From contig NZ_CP070356.1 in assembly GCF_016919445.1 (NCBI RefSeq), positions 1,743,501 through 1,807,500 of the forward strand: 64,000 nt of DNA, read 5' to 3'. A model generated the notes under the pieces. The model had not been told where the DNA came from and did no database searches. It worked only from the letters and a program-made list of their open reading frames with translations. Each line of letters begins with the position of its first letter. Within the stretch, counting starts at the first letter, position 1. Positions 19,401-29,470 of this stretch are shown here, piece by piece. This DNA comes from Pseudomonas sp. PDNC002 (lineage in GTDB: Bacteria; Pseudomonadota; Gammaproteobacteria; Pseudomonadales; Pseudomonadaceae). Both the position numbers and the translations under genes were made by a program.

Positions 19401-20954
19401 TCAAATGGGTGGGATGATCAGGTCGAGCCGCGGGTAGCCCTCTTCGCTGTCGCGTTCACCCTTTGGGGGCATGTGGAAGGTGTTGACGATGTTCTCGCCC
19501 TGCAGGGTTTCCAGGTGGATATCGAAGCCCCACAGGCGGTGCAGATGCTTGAGCACGTCGTCGGTGGATTCGCCCAGCGGTTTGCGGTCGTGCTGCTGGT
19601 GACGCAGGGTCAGCGAACGGTCGCCACGGCGGTCAACATCCCAGATCTGGATGTTGGGCTCACGATTGCCGAGGTTGTACTGCGCAGCCAGGGTTTCGCG
19701 GATCTTGCGATAGCCGTCGTCATCGTGGATGGCGTCGACCAGCATGTCGTCCTTCTGGTCGTCGTCGAGGATGCTGAACAGCTTGAATTCGCGGATCACC
19801 TTGGGCGAGAGGAACTGTAGGACGAAGCTCTCGTCCTTGAAGCTCTTCATGGCGAATTTCATGGTGGCCAGCCAGTCGCTGCCGGCGATGTCCGGGAACC
19901 AGCGCTTGTCCTCGTCGGTGGGGTTCTCGCAGATGCGGCGGATGTCGCGGTACATGGCGAAGCCCAGCGCATAGGGGTTGATGCCGCTGTAGTAGGGGCT
20001 GTCGAAGCCGGGCTGGTAGACCACGCTGGTGTGGTACTGGAGGAACTCCATCATGAAGCCGTCGCTGACCAGGCCCTCGTCATAGAGATCGTTGATCAGG
20101 GTGTAGTGCCAGAAGGTCGCCCAGCCTTCGTTCATCACCTGGGTCTGGCGCTGCGGGTAGAAGTACTGCGCCACCTTGCGCACGATGCGCACGATTTCGC
20201 GCTGCCAGGGTTCCAGTAGCGGGGCGTTCTTTTCGATGAAGTAGAGGATGTTTTCCTGCGGCTCGCTGGGGTAGCGCGCCAGGCCTTGTTCCTTGTCCTT
20301 GCCGGTAGCCTTGGGAATGGTCCGCCAGAGGTCGTTGACCTGACGCTGGATCTGCTCCTCGCGTTCCTTCTGGCGCTGCTTCTCTTCCTCGGCGGAGATC
20401 GGGTAGGGCCGCTTGTAGCGGTCCACGCCGTAGTTCATCAGGGCGTGGCAGGAGTCCAGCAGGTCTTCCACGGCGTCGATGCCGTAACGCTCCTCGCACT
20501 TGTTGATGTAGGACTTGGCGAACACCAGGTAGTCGATGATCGAGGTGGCATCGGTCCAGGTGCGGAACAGGTAGTTACCCTTGAAGAAACTGTTGTGCCC
20601 GTAGCAGGCGTGGGCGATCACCAACGCCTGCATGCACTGGGTGTTCTCTTCCATCAGGTAGGCAATGCACGGGTCGGAGTTGATCACGATCTCGTAGGCC
20701 AGACCCATCTGCCCGCGCTTGTAGTTCTTTTCCGTGCTGAGGAAGTGCTTGCCGTAGGACCAATGGTTGTAACCGATGGGCATGCCGACGGAGGCGTAGG
20801 CATCCATCATCTGCTCGGCGGTGATCACCTCGATCTGGTTGGGGTAGGTATCCAGCGCATAACGCTCGGCGAGACGACTGATCTCGCGGTCATACTGCTG
20901 GATCAGCTCGAAGGTCCACTCCGAGCCGGTGGCGATCGGCTGGCGCTTGCTCAT
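19401..20954 (-). CDS. SpoVR family protein (YcgB)
   Basis: 517 residues, cytosolic, starting [16 protein letters not shown]. The conserved SpoVR core is visible: [36 protein letters not shown] and [10 protein letters not shown], rich in His/Glu that could bind metal. The biochemical role is unknown. In proteobacteria it is almost always encoded with the DUF444 protein and PrkA kinase, as here, and the set is induced in stress and stationary phase. It overlaps the preceding yeaH gene by 4 bp (ATGA), so coupled translation is expected. Confidence 0.95.
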   Translation of the reverse strand: MSKRQPIATGSEWTFELIQQYDREISRLAERYALDTYPNQIEVITAEQMMDAYASVGMPIGYNHWSYGKHFLSTEKNYKRGQMGLAYEIVINSDPCIAYLMEENTQCMQALVIAHACYGHNSFFKGNYLFRTWTDATSIIDYLVFAKSYINKCEERYGIDAVEDLLDSCHALMNYGVDRYKRPYPISAEEEKQRQKEREEQIQRQVNDLWRTIPKATGKDKEQGLARYPSEPQENILYFIEKNAPLLEPWQREIVRIVRKVAQYFYPQRQTQVMNEGWATFWHYTLINDLYDEGLVSDGFMMEFLQYHTSVVYQPGFDSPYYSGINPYALGFAMYRDIRRICENPTDEDKRWFPDIAGSDWLATMKFAMKSFKDESFVLQFLSPKVIREFKLFSILDDDQKDDMLVDAIHDDDGYRKIRETLAAQYNLGNREPNIQIWDVDRRGDRSLTLRHQQHDRKPLGESTDDVLKHLHRLWGFDIHLETLQGENIVNTFHMPPKGERDSEEGYPRLDLIIPPI

Positions 20955-22222
20955 GCGACGAGCCTCCTCTGGAACAGCTCGCGGAACACCGGGTAGATGT
21001 CCGAGGCGGAGACGATCTGCTGCTGGGCGAAGCTGTCTTCGAAGGTGTCGCGGATCTTCTCGTACTCGAACCACAGCGCCTGGTGCTCACGCGGGGTGAT
21101 CTCGACGTAGGTGTAGTACTGGACGAACGGCATGATCTGCTTCATCAGGATGTCGCGGCAGACCGGTGAGTCGTCGTTCCAGTTGTCGCCGTCCGAGGCC
21201 TGGGCGGCGTAGATGTTCCACTCGTTGGTGGGATAGCGCTCGGCCATTACCTCCTGCATCAGCTTGAGGGCGCTGGAGACGATGGTCCCGCCGGTCTCGC
21301 GGGAATAGAAGAACTCTTCCTCGTCCACCTCGCGGGCGCTGGTGTGGTGGCGGATGAACACGACCTCGATCTTCTCGTAGTTCCGCTTGAGGAACAGGTA
21401 GAGAAGGATGAAGAAGCGCTTGGCGATGTCCTTGGTGGCCTGGGTCATCGAGCCGGAGACGTCCATCAGGCAGAACATCACGGCCTTCGAGGTCGGGTTG
21501 GGCTGCTTCACCAGCAGGTTGTACTTGAGGTCGAAGGTGTCCAGGAACGGCACCTTGTCGATGCGCGCGCGCATGCCGGCGATCTTCTGCTCCAGCTCCT
21601 GGATATCGCCCAGGTTGTCCGGCTCTTCGAGTTTCAGCCGATCGAGTTCGGCCAGCGCCGCGCGCAACCGGCCGCGGGTCGAGCCGGACAGGGCGATGCG
21701 CCGGGCATGGGCCGAGCGCAGGGTGCGCACGATGTTGATGCGCGAGGGGTTGCCTTCGTTGCTGATGCCGGCGCGCACGGTTTTGAAGGTGTCGCTGCCG
21801 GTGAGATGTCGCTTGATCAGGTTGGGCAGTTCGAGGTCCTCGAACATGAAGTCGAGGAACTCTTCCTGGGTGATCTGGAAGACGAATTCGTCCATCCCTT
21901 CACCCTGGTTGCTCGCCTTGCCGGCGCCGCGTCCACCGCCGCCGCCCTGGGGACGGGGGATGTGCTCGCCGGTAGTGAATTCCTTGTTGCCGGGGTGGAC
22001 GACGGTCTGTTTGCCGCCGCGCCCGTGGTGCAGGACCGGTTCATCGATATCGCGGCCGGGAATACTGATCTGCTCGCCGTGTTCCATATCGGTGATGGAG
22101 CGGCGGCTGACGGCCTCCTCGACGGCCTTCTTGATGTGTTCGCGGTAACGCCGCAGGAAGCGCTGGCGGTTCACCGTGCTTTTGTTCTTGCCGTTCAGAC
22201 GCCGGTCGATCACGTAGCTCAT
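20951..22222 (-). CDS. YeaH/DUF444 family protein with VWA-like domain
   Basis: 423 residues, [20 protein letters not shown]... The conserved N-terminal basic part is followed by a Gly/Arg-rich linker (about 85-110, [12 protein letters not shown]). The C-terminal half has a von Willebrand A-type metal site ([16 protein letters not shown]) and the DUF444 segment [14 protein letters not shown]. It probably acts with PrkA and SpoVR in the stress response, and its partner is unknown. Middle gene of prkA-yeaH-ycgB, 93 bp after prkA. Confidence 0.95.
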   Translation of the reverse strand: MSYVIDRRLNGKNKSTVNRQRFLRRYREHIKKAVEEAVSRRSITDMEHGEQISIPGRDIDEPVLHHGRGGKQTVVHPGNKEFTTGEHIPRPQGGGGGRGAGKASNQGEGMDEFVFQITQEEFLDFMFEDLELPNLIKRHLTGSDTFKTVRAGISNEGNPSRINIVRTLRSAHARRIALSGSTRGRLRAALAELDRLKLEEPDNLGDIQELEQKIAGMRARIDKVPFLDTFDLKYNLLVKQPNPTSKAVMFCLMDVSGSMTQATKDIAKRFFILLYLFLKRNYEKIEVVFIRHHTSAREVDEEEFFYSRETGGTIVSSALKLMQEVMAERYPTNEWNIYAAQASDGDNWNDDSPVCRDILMKQIMPFVQYYTYVEITPREHQALWFEYEKIRDTFEDSFAQQQIVSASDIYPVFRELFQRRLVA

Positions 22223-22315
22223 GAATGCTCCTCAGGGCCTGTTGCGCAGCGGCAGAACCGCCACGGACCCGACGGCGACCGGCGCGGCGGCGAATACCGC
22301 CGCGCCGATGGCAGA

Positions 22316-24238
22316 CTACTGCGACTTGCGAACCCGCAGATACCATTCCGACAGCAGGCGCACCTGCTTCTCGGTGTAGCCGCGCTCGACCATGCGTTTG
22401 ACGAAGTCGTTGTGCTTCTGCTGATCCTCCTTGCTCGCCTTGGCGTTGAAGCTGATGACCGGCAGCAGGTCCTCGGTGTTGGAGAACATTTTCTTCTCGA
22501 TCACCACGCGCAGCTTCTCGTACGACAGCCAGCTGGGGTTCTTGCCGTTGTTGCCGGCGCGGGCACGCAGTACGAAGTTGACGATCTCGTTGCGGAAGTC
22601 CTTCGGATTGCTGATGCCAGCCGGCTTCTCGATCTTCTCCAGTTCCTCGTTGAGAGCGGCGCGGTTGAGGATCTCGCCGGTTTCCGGGTCGCGGTATTCC
22701 TGGTCCTGGATCCAGAAGTCGGCGTACAGCACGTAGCGGTCGAAGATGTTCTGACCGTACTCGCTGTAGGACTCCAGGTACGCGGTCTGGATTTCCTTGC
22801 CGATGAACTCGACGTAGCGCGGCGCCAGGTATTCCTTCAGGAAGCGCAGGTAGCGTTCGCGGGTTTCCGGCGGGAACTGTTCCTGCTCGATCTGCTGTTC
22901 CAGCACGTAGAGCAGGTGCACCGGGTTGGCGGCCACTTCATGCGGGTCGAAGTTGAACACCTTCGACAGGATCTTGAAGGCGAAACGGGTGGAAAGCCCG
23001 GCCATGCCCTCGTCGACCCCAGCGGTATCGCGGTATTCCTGGATGGACTTGGCCTTGGGATCGGTGTCCTTGAGGTTCTCCCCGTCGTAGACCCGCATCT
23101 TGGAGTAGATGTTGGAGTTTTCCGGCTCCTTCAGGCGCGACAGCACGGAGAACTGCGAGAGCATCTTCAGGGTGTCCGGCGCGCAATGAGCGTGCGCCAG
23201 GGAGCTGTTGATCAGCAGCTTGTCGTAGATCTTGATCTCGTCGGAAACGCGCAGGCAGTACGGCACCTTGACGATGTAGATCCGGTCGATGAAGGCCTCG
23301 TTGTTCTTGTTGTTGCGGAAGCTGTGCCACTCCGACTCGTTGGAGTGGGCGAGGATGATCCCGCTGTAGGGCAGGGAACCGAGGCCTTCGGTGCTGTTGT
23401 AGTTGCCTTCCTGGGTCGCGGTGAGCAAGGGGTGCAGGACCTTGATCGGCGCCTTGAACATCTCGACGAATTCCATCAGGCCCTGGTTGGCCCGGCACAG
23501 CGCGCCCGAGTAGCTGTAGGCGTCGGCGTCGTTCTGCGGGAACTCTTCCAGCTTGCGGATATCCACCTTGCCGACCAGCGCGGAGATGTCCTGGTTGTTC
23601 TCGTCACCTGGTTCGGTCTTGGCGATGGCGATCTGGTTGAGAATCGAGGGGTGCAGCTTGACCACGCGGAACTGGCTGATGTCGCCGCCGAATTCGTTGA
23701 GGCGCTTGGTCGCCCAGGGCGACATCACCGAACGCAGGTAGCGGCGCGGGATGCCGTAGTCTTCCTCGAGGATGGCGCCGTCCTCATCCGGGTTGAACAG
23801 CCCCAGGGGCGATTCGAACACCGGCGAGCCCTTGATGGCATAGAAGGGCACCTTCTCCATCAGTTGCTTGAGCTTTTCGGCGAGGGACGATTTGCCGCCA
23901 CCGACCGGGCCCAGGAGGTAAAGGATCTGTTTCTTCTCTTCCAGGCCTTGGGCGGCGTGGCGGAAGAACGAGACGATCTGGTCGATGCACTCTTCCATGC
24001 CATGGAAGTCGGCAAAGGCCGGGTAGCGGCGGATCACCTTGTTGGAAAAGATTCGCGACAGACGGGAGTCGACGGAGGTGTCCGCCAGTTCCGGTTCGCC
24101 GATGGCCATCAGCATCCGCTCGGCGGCGGTGGCGTAGGCGATCTTGTCCTGCTTGCAGAGATCCAGGTACTCCTGCAGGGAGTATTCCTCTTGGCGGGTC
24201 GCTTCGAAGCGTTCCTGGAAGTGACTGAAAATGCTCAT
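22316..24238 (-). CDS. PrkA family serine protein kinase (YeaG)
   Basis: 640 residues, full length. An AAA+ module is near the N-terminus (Walker A LLGPVGGGKSSLAEKL, about 105-120) and the PrkA kinase-like C-terminal domain follows. In E. coli the orthologue YeaG acts in nitrogen and stationary-phase stress together with YeaH; the same is inferred here. First gene of the minus-strand operon prkA-yeaH-ycgB. RBS GAGGAGACG precedes the ATG. Some family members act as AAA+ proteases rather than kinases, so the enzymatic label is cautious. Confidence 0.95.
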   Translation of the reverse strand: MSIFSHFQERFEATRQEEYSLQEYLDLCKQDKIAYATAAERMLMAIGEPELADTSVDSRLSRIFSNKVIRRYPAFADFHGMEECIDQIVSFFRHAAQGLEEKKQILYLLGPVGGGKSSLAEKLKQLMEKVPFYAIKGSPVFESPLGLFNPDEDGAILEEDYGIPRRYLRSVMSPWATKRLNEFGGDISQFRVVKLHPSILNQIAIAKTEPGDENNQDISALVGKVDIRKLEEFPQNDADAYSYSGALCRANQGLMEFVEMFKAPIKVLHPLLTATQEGNYNSTEGLGSLPYSGIILAHSNESEWHSFRNNKNNEAFIDRIYIVKVPYCLRVSDEIKIYDKLLINSSLAHAHCAPDTLKMLSQFSVLSRLKEPENSNIYSKMRVYDGENLKDTDPKAKSIQEYRDTAGVDEGMAGLSTRFAFKILSKVFNFDPHEVAANPVHLLYVLEQQIEQEQFPPETRERYLRFLKEYLAPRYVEFIGKEIQTAYLESYSEYGQNIFDRYVLYADFWIQDQEYRDPETGEILNRAALNEELEKIEKPAGISNPKDFRNEIVNFVLRARAGNNGKNPSWLSYEKLRVVIEKKMFSNTEDLLPVISFNAKASKEDQQKHNDFVKRMVERGYTEKQVRLLSEWYLRVRKSQ

Positions 24239-24527
24239 GACGTCTCCTCGCTCGATGCATGGAGCCGGCGCCGGATCGGTCTAGTGCGGGTGCGGTCGGG
24301 CTGCCAGTGTTACCGGCGAGAATCCCCCAGAACTCCAACGGAACCTGGCCATCGCCCTGATCCGCCCCAAATGGTCACTGCCGATTAACCGGAAGCCGGT
24401 GTGCCGGCTCTCCCTTTTTTGGATGGCCTGAGGGAAAGGATAGTTCGTTCTCTGATGTGTAAAGGACGAAAGCGCGAGAAGTTACAGATTTTTTGAAGGG
24501 GCTAATCCGCCCCTTCCGTAAGGGCTT
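24239..24527. other. prkA upstream region with hairpins, no gene
   Basis: About 290 bp without a credible gene. It must carry the prkA promoter. AGCCGG-TGTG-CCGGCT (24394-24409) is followed on the plus strand by CTCCC and six T, which looks like a plus-strand terminator although no plus-strand gene precedes it. GAAGGGGC-N6-GCCCCTTC at 24497-24518 is a second palindrome near the end of glpE, without a T run in the glpE direction. The stretch 24420-24495 is clearly more A/T-rich than its surroundings. Confidence 0.5.
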
Positions 24528-24857
24528 TCAGTCGGAGCCGCCTGCGCTGGTATCCGCAGGATAGACGCTGCGCCACAGCTCGAAGCCGCCGTCGAGGCTG
24601 TAGACCTCGGAGAAGCCCTGCTGAACGAAATAAGCTGCCGCGCTCTGGCTGGAGTTGCCGTGGTAGCAGACCACGACCAGCGGCGCGTCCATGTCCGCCT
24701 CGCGGATGAAATCGGCGACCGAATAGTTGTCGATGTGCCGCGAGCCGCTGATATGACCCATCGCATAGCTCTGCGGGTCGCGGATATCGACGACCTGGGC
24801 GCCGCTTTCGCGCAGCTGCTGGGCCAGGTCGGGGGCGATGCGCTTGAAGTCGCTCAT
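24528..24857 (-). CDS. glpE: Thiosulfate sulfurtransferase GlpE (rhodanese)
   Basis: 109 residues, a single rhodanese domain of the same size as E. coli GlpE. The active-site loop is [12 protein letters not shown], with the catalytic Cys in VCYHGNSS. It transfers sulfane sulfur from thiosulfate to cyanide or thiol acceptors such as thioredoxin. The start [13 protein letters not shown] is preferred to a Met 5 codons upstream. It sits 42 bp downstream of apaH on the same strand and may be transcribed with it. Confidence 0.93.
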   Translation of the reverse strand: MSDFKRIAPDLAQQLRESGAQVVDIRDPQSYAMGHISGSRHIDNYSVADFIREADMDAPLVVVCYHGNSSQSAAAYFVQQGFSEVYSLDGGFELWRSVYPADTSAGGSD

Positions 24858-24899
24858 GGGGTTACCTCGCAAGGCGCGGAGCCTTCAGCCCCGCTGCAA

Positions 24900-25724
24900 T
24901 CATTCTGGTTTATCGGCGCAGCTGCAGTGGATGCGCTCGAGGGTATCGACGTTCAGCAGCGTCATGCTGCCGCCCCAGACGCAGCCGGTGTCCAGGGCGA
25001 AGAGGCCGGGGACGTCGCACTGGCCTTCCAGCGCGGCCCAGTGGCCGAAGATGATCTTGCGCCCGGCGGCCTTGCGTTCGGCATAGCTGAACCAGGGGGC
25101 GTAGCCGGGTGGGGCGGTGTCCAGGCCTTCCTTGGATTTCAGGTCGAGCTTGCCGTCCGGGGTGCAGAAGCGCATGCGCGTGAAGTAGTTGGTAATCACC
25201 CGCAGGCGCTCGATACCGTGCAGCTTCTTGTCCCACTTGGCCGGCTCGTTGCCGTACATGCCGTCGAGGAACATCGGCAGCTGGGTATCGTCGCGCAGGG
25301 CGGCTTCGACTTCGGCGGCGCGCTGCAAGGACTTCTCAATGGACCATTGCGGCGGGATGCCGGCATGCACCAGGGTGATGTCGCGCTGCGCATCTTGATG
25401 GATCAGCGGCATCTGCCGCAGCCATTCGATCAGTTGCGCGCAGTCCGGCGCTTCGACGATCTCGCGCAGGGTGTCGTTCTTCTTCAGGCGCTCGGCGTTG
25501 TAGGCCACGGCGATCAGGTGCAGGTCATGGTTGCCCAGCACGCAGACCAGCGACTCGCGCATGCCATAGAGGAAACGCAGGGTTTCCAGCGACGCCGGGC
25601 CGCGGTTGACCAGGTCGCCGACCAGCCAGAGCTTGTCCTGGGCCGGGTCGAACTTCACCTGGTCGAGCAGGCACTTGAGCGGCTCCAGGCAGCCCTGCAG
25701 GTCGCCGACGGCGTAGGTGGCCAT
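24900..25724 (-). CDS. apaH: Bis(5'-nucleosyl)-tetraphosphatase, symmetrical
   Basis: 274 residues of the calcineurin-like phosphoesterase fold: [25 protein letters not shown] and LGNHDLHL give the metal-binding motifs. It hydrolyses Ap4A to two ADP and can decap Np4-capped RNA. Its ATG overlaps the apaG stop by one base (TGATG), as is common for the ksgA-apaG-apaH cluster. Confidence 0.96.
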   Translation of the reverse strand: MATYAVGDLQGCLEPLKCLLDQVKFDPAQDKLWLVGDLVNRGPASLETLRFLYGMRESLVCVLGNHDLHLIAVAYNAERLKKNDTLREIVEAPDCAQLIEWLRQMPLIHQDAQRDITLVHAGIPPQWSIEKSLQRAAEVEAALRDDTQLPMFLDGMYGNEPAKWDKKLHGIERLRVITNYFTRMRFCTPDGKLDLKSKEGLDTAPPGYAPWFSYAERKAAGRKIIFGHWAALEGQCDVPGLFALDTGCVWGGSMTLLNVDTLERIHCSCADKPE

Positions 25725-26104
25725 CAGTGCAGCGCCCCCGGTACGGCGAGGCGGAAGGCGGGAATCTCGGCGTCGAAGTGATGGCCGTCGGCGGCGACCA
25801 TCTGGTAGCTGCCGTGCATGCTGCCGACCTTGGTCGCCATGACGGTGCCGCTGGTGTAGGTGTGGCTGGCGCCTGGCTCGATCAGCGGCTTTTCGCCAAC
25901 GACGCCGGCGCCGCGCACTTCCTGCACGTGGCCGTCGCCGTCGGTGATGATCCAGTGACGGGTCAGCAGCTTCGCCGCCAGCTCGCCGTGATTGTGGATG
26001 GTCACGGTGTAGGCGAACACGTAGCGCCCCTGTTCCGGCTGGGATTGCTCGGGCAGATGGCGGGTGGTGACGCTGACGCTGACCTGATAGCGCGGATCGC
26101 TCAT
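25724..26104 (-). CDS. apaG: ApaG protein
   Basis: 126 residues, an immunoglobulin-like beta fold of the ApaG/DUF525 family ([47 protein letters not shown]). It is linked to Co2+/Mg2+ phenotypes; the biochemical role is uncertain. Its start overlaps the ksgA stop by 4 bp and its stop overlaps the apaH start, so the three genes form a tightly coupled operon. Confidence 0.95.
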   Translation of the reverse strand: MSDPRYQVSVSVTTRHLPEQSQPEQGRYVFAYTVTIHNHGELAAKLLTRHWIITDGDGHVQEVRGAGVVGEKPLIEPGASHTYTSGTVMATKVGSMHGSYQMVAADGHHFDAEIPAFRLAVPGALH

Positions 26105-26928
26105 GCGGAGGGTCCTTGCGCGGATTCGGGGGTGAGGTCGCTCAGGCGGTTGGCCAGGCGGACGAAGTCGGCGACGTCGAGCTGCTCGGGGCGCAGGGTC
26201 GGGTCGACGCCGGCGGCTTCGATTTCTGCCACGTCCATCAGGTTGCGCAGGGTGTTGCGCAGGGTCTTGCGGCGCTGATTGAAGGCTTCGCGGACGATGC
26301 GTTCGAGCACGCGATGATCCTTGGCCGGGTGCGGCAGTTCGGTATAGGGCACCAGGCGCACGATCGCCGATTCGACTTTCGGCGGCGGATTGAACGCGCC
26401 GGGGCCGACGGTGAACAGGTAATCGACCCGGCAGAAGTACTGCACCATGATCGACAGGCGGCCCCAGTCGCCGTTGCCCGGTTCGGCGGCCAGGCGCTCC
26501 ACCACTTCCTTCTGCAGCATGAAGTGCATGTCCTGGATGATCGAGGCGTGGTCCAGAAGGTGGAAGATCAGCGGGGTGGAGATGTTGTAGGGCAGGTTGC
26601 CGACCACGCGCAGCTTGTCGTCGGTCGCGCCGATCAGGCTGGAGAAGTCGAACTTCATCGCATCGCCCTGGTGCAGGCTGAAGTTGGGCTTGAGGCCGAA
26701 ACGCCATTTCAGTTGCGGGATCAGGTCCAGGTCCAGCTCGATCACATCGAGCTTCGCGCCGCTGTCCACCAGGCCTTCGGTGAGGGCGCCCTGGCCTGGG
26801 CCGATTTCCAGCACATGCTGGCCTTCCTTGGCGGCGATGGCGCGGAGGATCTTGTGAATCACCCCGGCGTCATGCAGGAAGTTCTGGCCAAAGCGTTTGC
26901 GGGCGCGGTGCTGGAAGAGTTCGGACAT
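26101..26928 (-). CDS. ksgA: 16S rRNA (adenine1518/1519-N6,N6)-dimethyltransferase
   Basis: 275 residues. SAM-binding [13 protein letters not shown] and catalytic NLPYNIS (NLPY motif) are present, with the RNA-binding helical C-terminus. It dimethylates two adenines in helix 45 of 16S rRNA during 30S assembly. The start [17 protein letters not shown] is the conserved N-terminus; the frame is open upstream but not coding. It follows pdxA by about 117 bp and overlaps apaG. Confidence 0.96.
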   Translation of the reverse strand: MSELFQHRARKRFGQNFLHDAGVIHKILRAIAAKEGQHVLEIGPGQGALTEGLVDSGAKLDVIELDLDLIPQLKWRFGLKPNFSLHQGDAMKFDFSSLIGATDDKLRVVGNLPYNISTPLIFHLLDHASIIQDMHFMLQKEVVERLAAEPGNGDWGRLSIMVQYFCRVDYLFTVGPGAFNPPPKVESAIVRLVPYTELPHPAKDHRVLERIVREAFNQRRKTLRNTLRNLMDVAEIEAAGVDPTLRPEQLDVADFVRLANRLSDLTPESAQGPSA

Positions 26929-27045
26929 CGAAGGCTCCGGAGAGCAGCCGGGAGCGTGAAACTCCCGGCTGGAGGGCGGAAAAACCATCAGTTTACCAGC
27001 CCGGCGCGGCCAGCACGAAGCGCTGGCCGAACGGAGCACCGGGAT

Positions 27046-28047
27046 TCAGCGGCGGGCGGCGCCGGCTTCGGCCATCTGGTAGGCGGTTTCCAGGGCGACC
27101 TGCAGGCTGCCACTGTCGATCCGGCCGGTGCCTGCCAGGTCCAGCGCGGTGCCGTGGTCCACGGAGGTGCGGATGATCGGCAGGCCCAGGGTGACGTTCA
27201 CCGCCGCGCCGAAACCCTTGTACTTGAGCACTGGCAGACCTTGGTCGTGGTACATGGCAAGCACGGCGTCGCAGTGCTCCAGGTGTTTGGGCGTGAACAG
27301 TGTGTCGGCGGGCAGCGGGCCGATCAGCTGCATGCCCTCGGTGCGCAGGCGCTCCAGGGTCGGCTCGATCACGTCGATTTCCTCGTGGCCGAGGTGGCCG
27401 CCTTCGCCGGCGTGGGGATTCAGGCCGCAGACCAGGATGCGCGGGTTGGCGATGCCGAACTTGTCGCGCAGGTCGGCATGCAGGATGCGCGTGACACGCT
27501 CCAGACGGTCGGCGGTGATGGCATCGGCGATCTGCCGTAGCGGCAGGTGGGTGGTCACCAGCGCCACGCGCAGGCCCCGGGTGGCGAGCATCATCACCAC
27601 TTGGGCGGTGGACGTAAGGTCGGCGAGGAATTCGGTATGGCCGGAGAAGGCGATTCCCGCCTCGTTGATCACGCCCTTGTGTACCGGCGCGGTGATCATC
27701 CCGGCAAAGTGCCCGTCCAGGCAGCCCTGGCCGGCGCGGGTCAGGGTTTCCAGGACGTAGGCGGCGTTTGCCTTGTCGAGCTTGCCCGGTTCGACCGGGG
27801 CGGCCAGCGGGGTATCCCAGACGTACAGGGTGCCCGCGGCGGACGCGTCGCTCGGCCATTGGCCTGGGCCGACGTCCTGCAGCGTGATGTCGAGCCCCAG
27901 CGAGGCGGCGCGTTCGGCCAGGAGTTGGCGGCTGGCGACCGCCACCAGCGGATGAGGTTGCGCCTCGCGGGCGAGCAGCAGGCAGAGGTCGGGGCCGATG
28001 CCCGCAGGCTCGCCGGGGGTGAGGGCGAAGAGGTGGGAGGTGCTCAT
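27046..28047 (-). CDS. pdxA: 4-hydroxythreonine-4-phosphate dehydrogenase
   Basis: 333 residues with the PdxA metal-binding histidines in [23 protein letters not shown] and [14 protein letters not shown]. It uses NAD to oxidise 4-phosphohydroxy-threonine in the DXP-dependent vitamin B6 pathway. The neighbourhood surA-pdxA-ksgA-apaG-apaH is the classical gamma-proteobacterial order. A terminator lies between surA and pdxA, so pdxA has its own promoter in 28048-28130 or depends on readthrough. Confidence 0.96.
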   Translation of the reverse strand: MSTSHLFALTPGEPAGIGPDLCLLLAREAQPHPLVAVASRQLLAERAASLGLDITLQDVGPGQWPSDASAAGTLYVWDTPLAAPVEPGKLDKANAAYVLETLTRAGQGCLDGHFAGMITAPVHKGVINEAGIAFSGHTEFLADLTSTAQVVMMLATRGLRVALVTTHLPLRQIADAITADRLERVTRILHADLRDKFGIANPRILVCGLNPHAGEGGHLGHEEIDVIEPTLERLRTEGMQLIGPLPADTLFTPKHLEHCDAVLAMYHDQGLPVLKYKGFGAAVNVTLGLPIIRTSVDHGTALDLAGTGRIDSGSLQVALETAYQMAEAGAARR

Positions 28048-28130
28048 CAGGTGATCTCTAATCAGGCGGTGGAGCGAATGCTCCTACTCTACGACGAAGC
28101 CTCGCCATGTCGAAGCTTCGCGCGGGCAAA

Positions 28131-28158
28131 AAGAAACCCGGCCAAGGCCGGGTTTCTT
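28131..28158 (-). terminator. Terminator between surA and pdxA
   Basis: AAGAAACCCGGCC-AA-GGCCGGGTTTCTT, a 13-bp perfect stem, 20 bp past the surA stop on the minus strand. The T-rich side continues as TTTCTTTTTGCCC. Probably a strong intrinsic terminator. Confidence 0.85.
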
Positions 28159-28177
28159 CGTGAGCGACTCGCGCTGC

Positions 28178-29470
28178 TTACTGCTTGATCTCGACGTAGG
28201 CTTCGTCGCGGATCTGGCGCAGCCAGGCCTGCAGTTCTTCGTCGTACTTGCGTGCGCGAAGGGTCTGGGCAGCCTGCTGTTCGCGGAACTTGTCGCTGCT
28301 GTCGGTGGCGCGGCGGCCGAGGACTTCCAGCACGTGCCAGCCGAACGGCGAGCGGAACGGCTTGGTGACCTGGCCTTGCGGCGCATTGTTCATCACCTCG
28401 CGGAATTCCGGTACCAGGGATTCCGGGTCGACCCAGTTGAGGTCGCCGCCGTTGAGCTTGGAGCCCGGGTCTTCGGAGAACTTCTTCGCCAGCTCGCTGA
28501 AGCTTTCGCCAGCCTGGATGCGTTCGTAGAGTTTCTCGGCCAGGCGCTGGGTTTCCTCTTCGCTACGGATCTCGCTCGGCTTGAGCAGGATGTGGCGGAC
28601 GTGGACTTCGTCGCGCAGCATCTTGCTGCCGCCGCGCTTCTCTTCCAGCTTGAGGATGATGAAGCCGCCAGGGCCGCGCAGGGGTTCGGTCACGTCACCC
28701 ACGGCCAGCGAGCCGACCATGGTGTCGAACGGCGAGGGCAGCTGAGCGGCTTTGCGCCAGCCGATTTCGCCGCCTTCCAGGGCGTTGTCGCCAGCGGAGC
28801 GAGCGACGGCCATCTGGCTGAAGTCGGCGCCCTGCTTGAGTTGCTGGTACATCTCCTGGGCCTGGCGAGCGGCAGCTTGCACCGTCTCGGGCGAGGCGCT
28901 GTCCGGCACCGGAATCACGATGTTGGCCAGGCGATACTCTTCGGAGAGCTGGATCTTGCCGAGGTCGGAGGCGAGGAAGTTCTGCACTTCCTGTTCGCTG
29001 ACCTGGATGCGCTCCGCCACGCGGCGTTGCCGCACACGGCTGATGACCATCTCGCGGCGCACCTGCTCGCGGGCCTCGTCGTAGGACAGACCGTCGTGGG
29101 CGAGGGCGGCGCGGAACTGATCCAGGCTCATGTTGTTGCGCTGGGCAATGGTGCCCATGGCCTGGTTCAGCTCTTCGTCGGTAATGCGCACGCCGGAGCG
29201 GTCGCCGATCTGCAGCTGGATGTTCTCGATGATCAGACGCTCCAGCACCTGCTGACTCAGCACGTGTTCAGGCGGCAGTGGTGCACCGCGCTTCTGGATG
29301 GTCTGGCGGACTTCACGCAGGCGTTGGTCGAGCTGGCTCTGCATCACCACGTCGTTATCGACGATGGCGACGACACGGTCCAGCGGAACCACTTCGGCGT
29401 GCACGACGGAACTTGCCAACAGCGCGCCCAGCATCAGCGGGCGCAGGGCCTTACATAGCATTGTCTTCAC
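28178..29470 (-). CDS. surA: Periplasmic chaperone and peptidyl-prolyl isomerase SurA
   Basis: 430 residues from GTG ([25 protein letters not shown], signal peptide). SurA N domain, two parvulin PPIase domains (about 170-275, around [21 protein letters not shown], and about 285-380, [12 protein letters not shown]... [12 protein letters not shown]) and a C-terminal helix. It escorts outer-membrane proteins, notably LptD, through the periplasm. The GTG at 29470 gives the usual Pseudomonas length; ATG 29461 would remove three residues. The first 20 nt overlap the lptD 3' end. Confidence 0.95.
   Translation of the reverse strand: MKTMLCKALRPLMLGALLASSVVHAEVVPLDRVVAIVDNDVVMQSQLDQRLREVRQTIQKRGAPLPPEHVLSQQVLERLIIENIQLQIGDRSGVRITDEELNQAMGTIAQRNNMSLDQFRAALAHDGLSYDEAREQVRREMVISRVRQRRVAERIQVSEQEVQNFLASDLGKIQLSEEYRLANIVIPVPDSASPETVQAAARQAQEMYQQLKQGADFSQMAVARSAGDNALEGGEIGWRKAAQLPSPFDTMVGSLAVGDVTEPLRGPGGFIILKLEEKRGGSKMLRDEVHVRHILLKPSEIRSEEETQRLAEKLYERIQAGESFSELAKKFSEDPGSKLNGGDLNWVDPESLVPEFREVMNNAPQGQVTKPFRSPFGWHVLEVLGRRATDSSDKFREQQAAQTLRARKYDEELQAWLRQIRDEAYVEIKQ

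Noticed and set aside
21344-24388. Open plus-strand frame of about 1000 codons antisense to prkA-yeaH
   Set aside because: It mirrors the codon pattern of the minus-strand genes, has no family resemblance and runs through an operon boundary; high GC removes stops in this frame.
24394-24420. Terminator of a plus-strand gene upstream of prkA
   Set aside because: Hairpin plus T run is real, but no plus-strand gene precedes it; kept only as a note in the intergenic entry.
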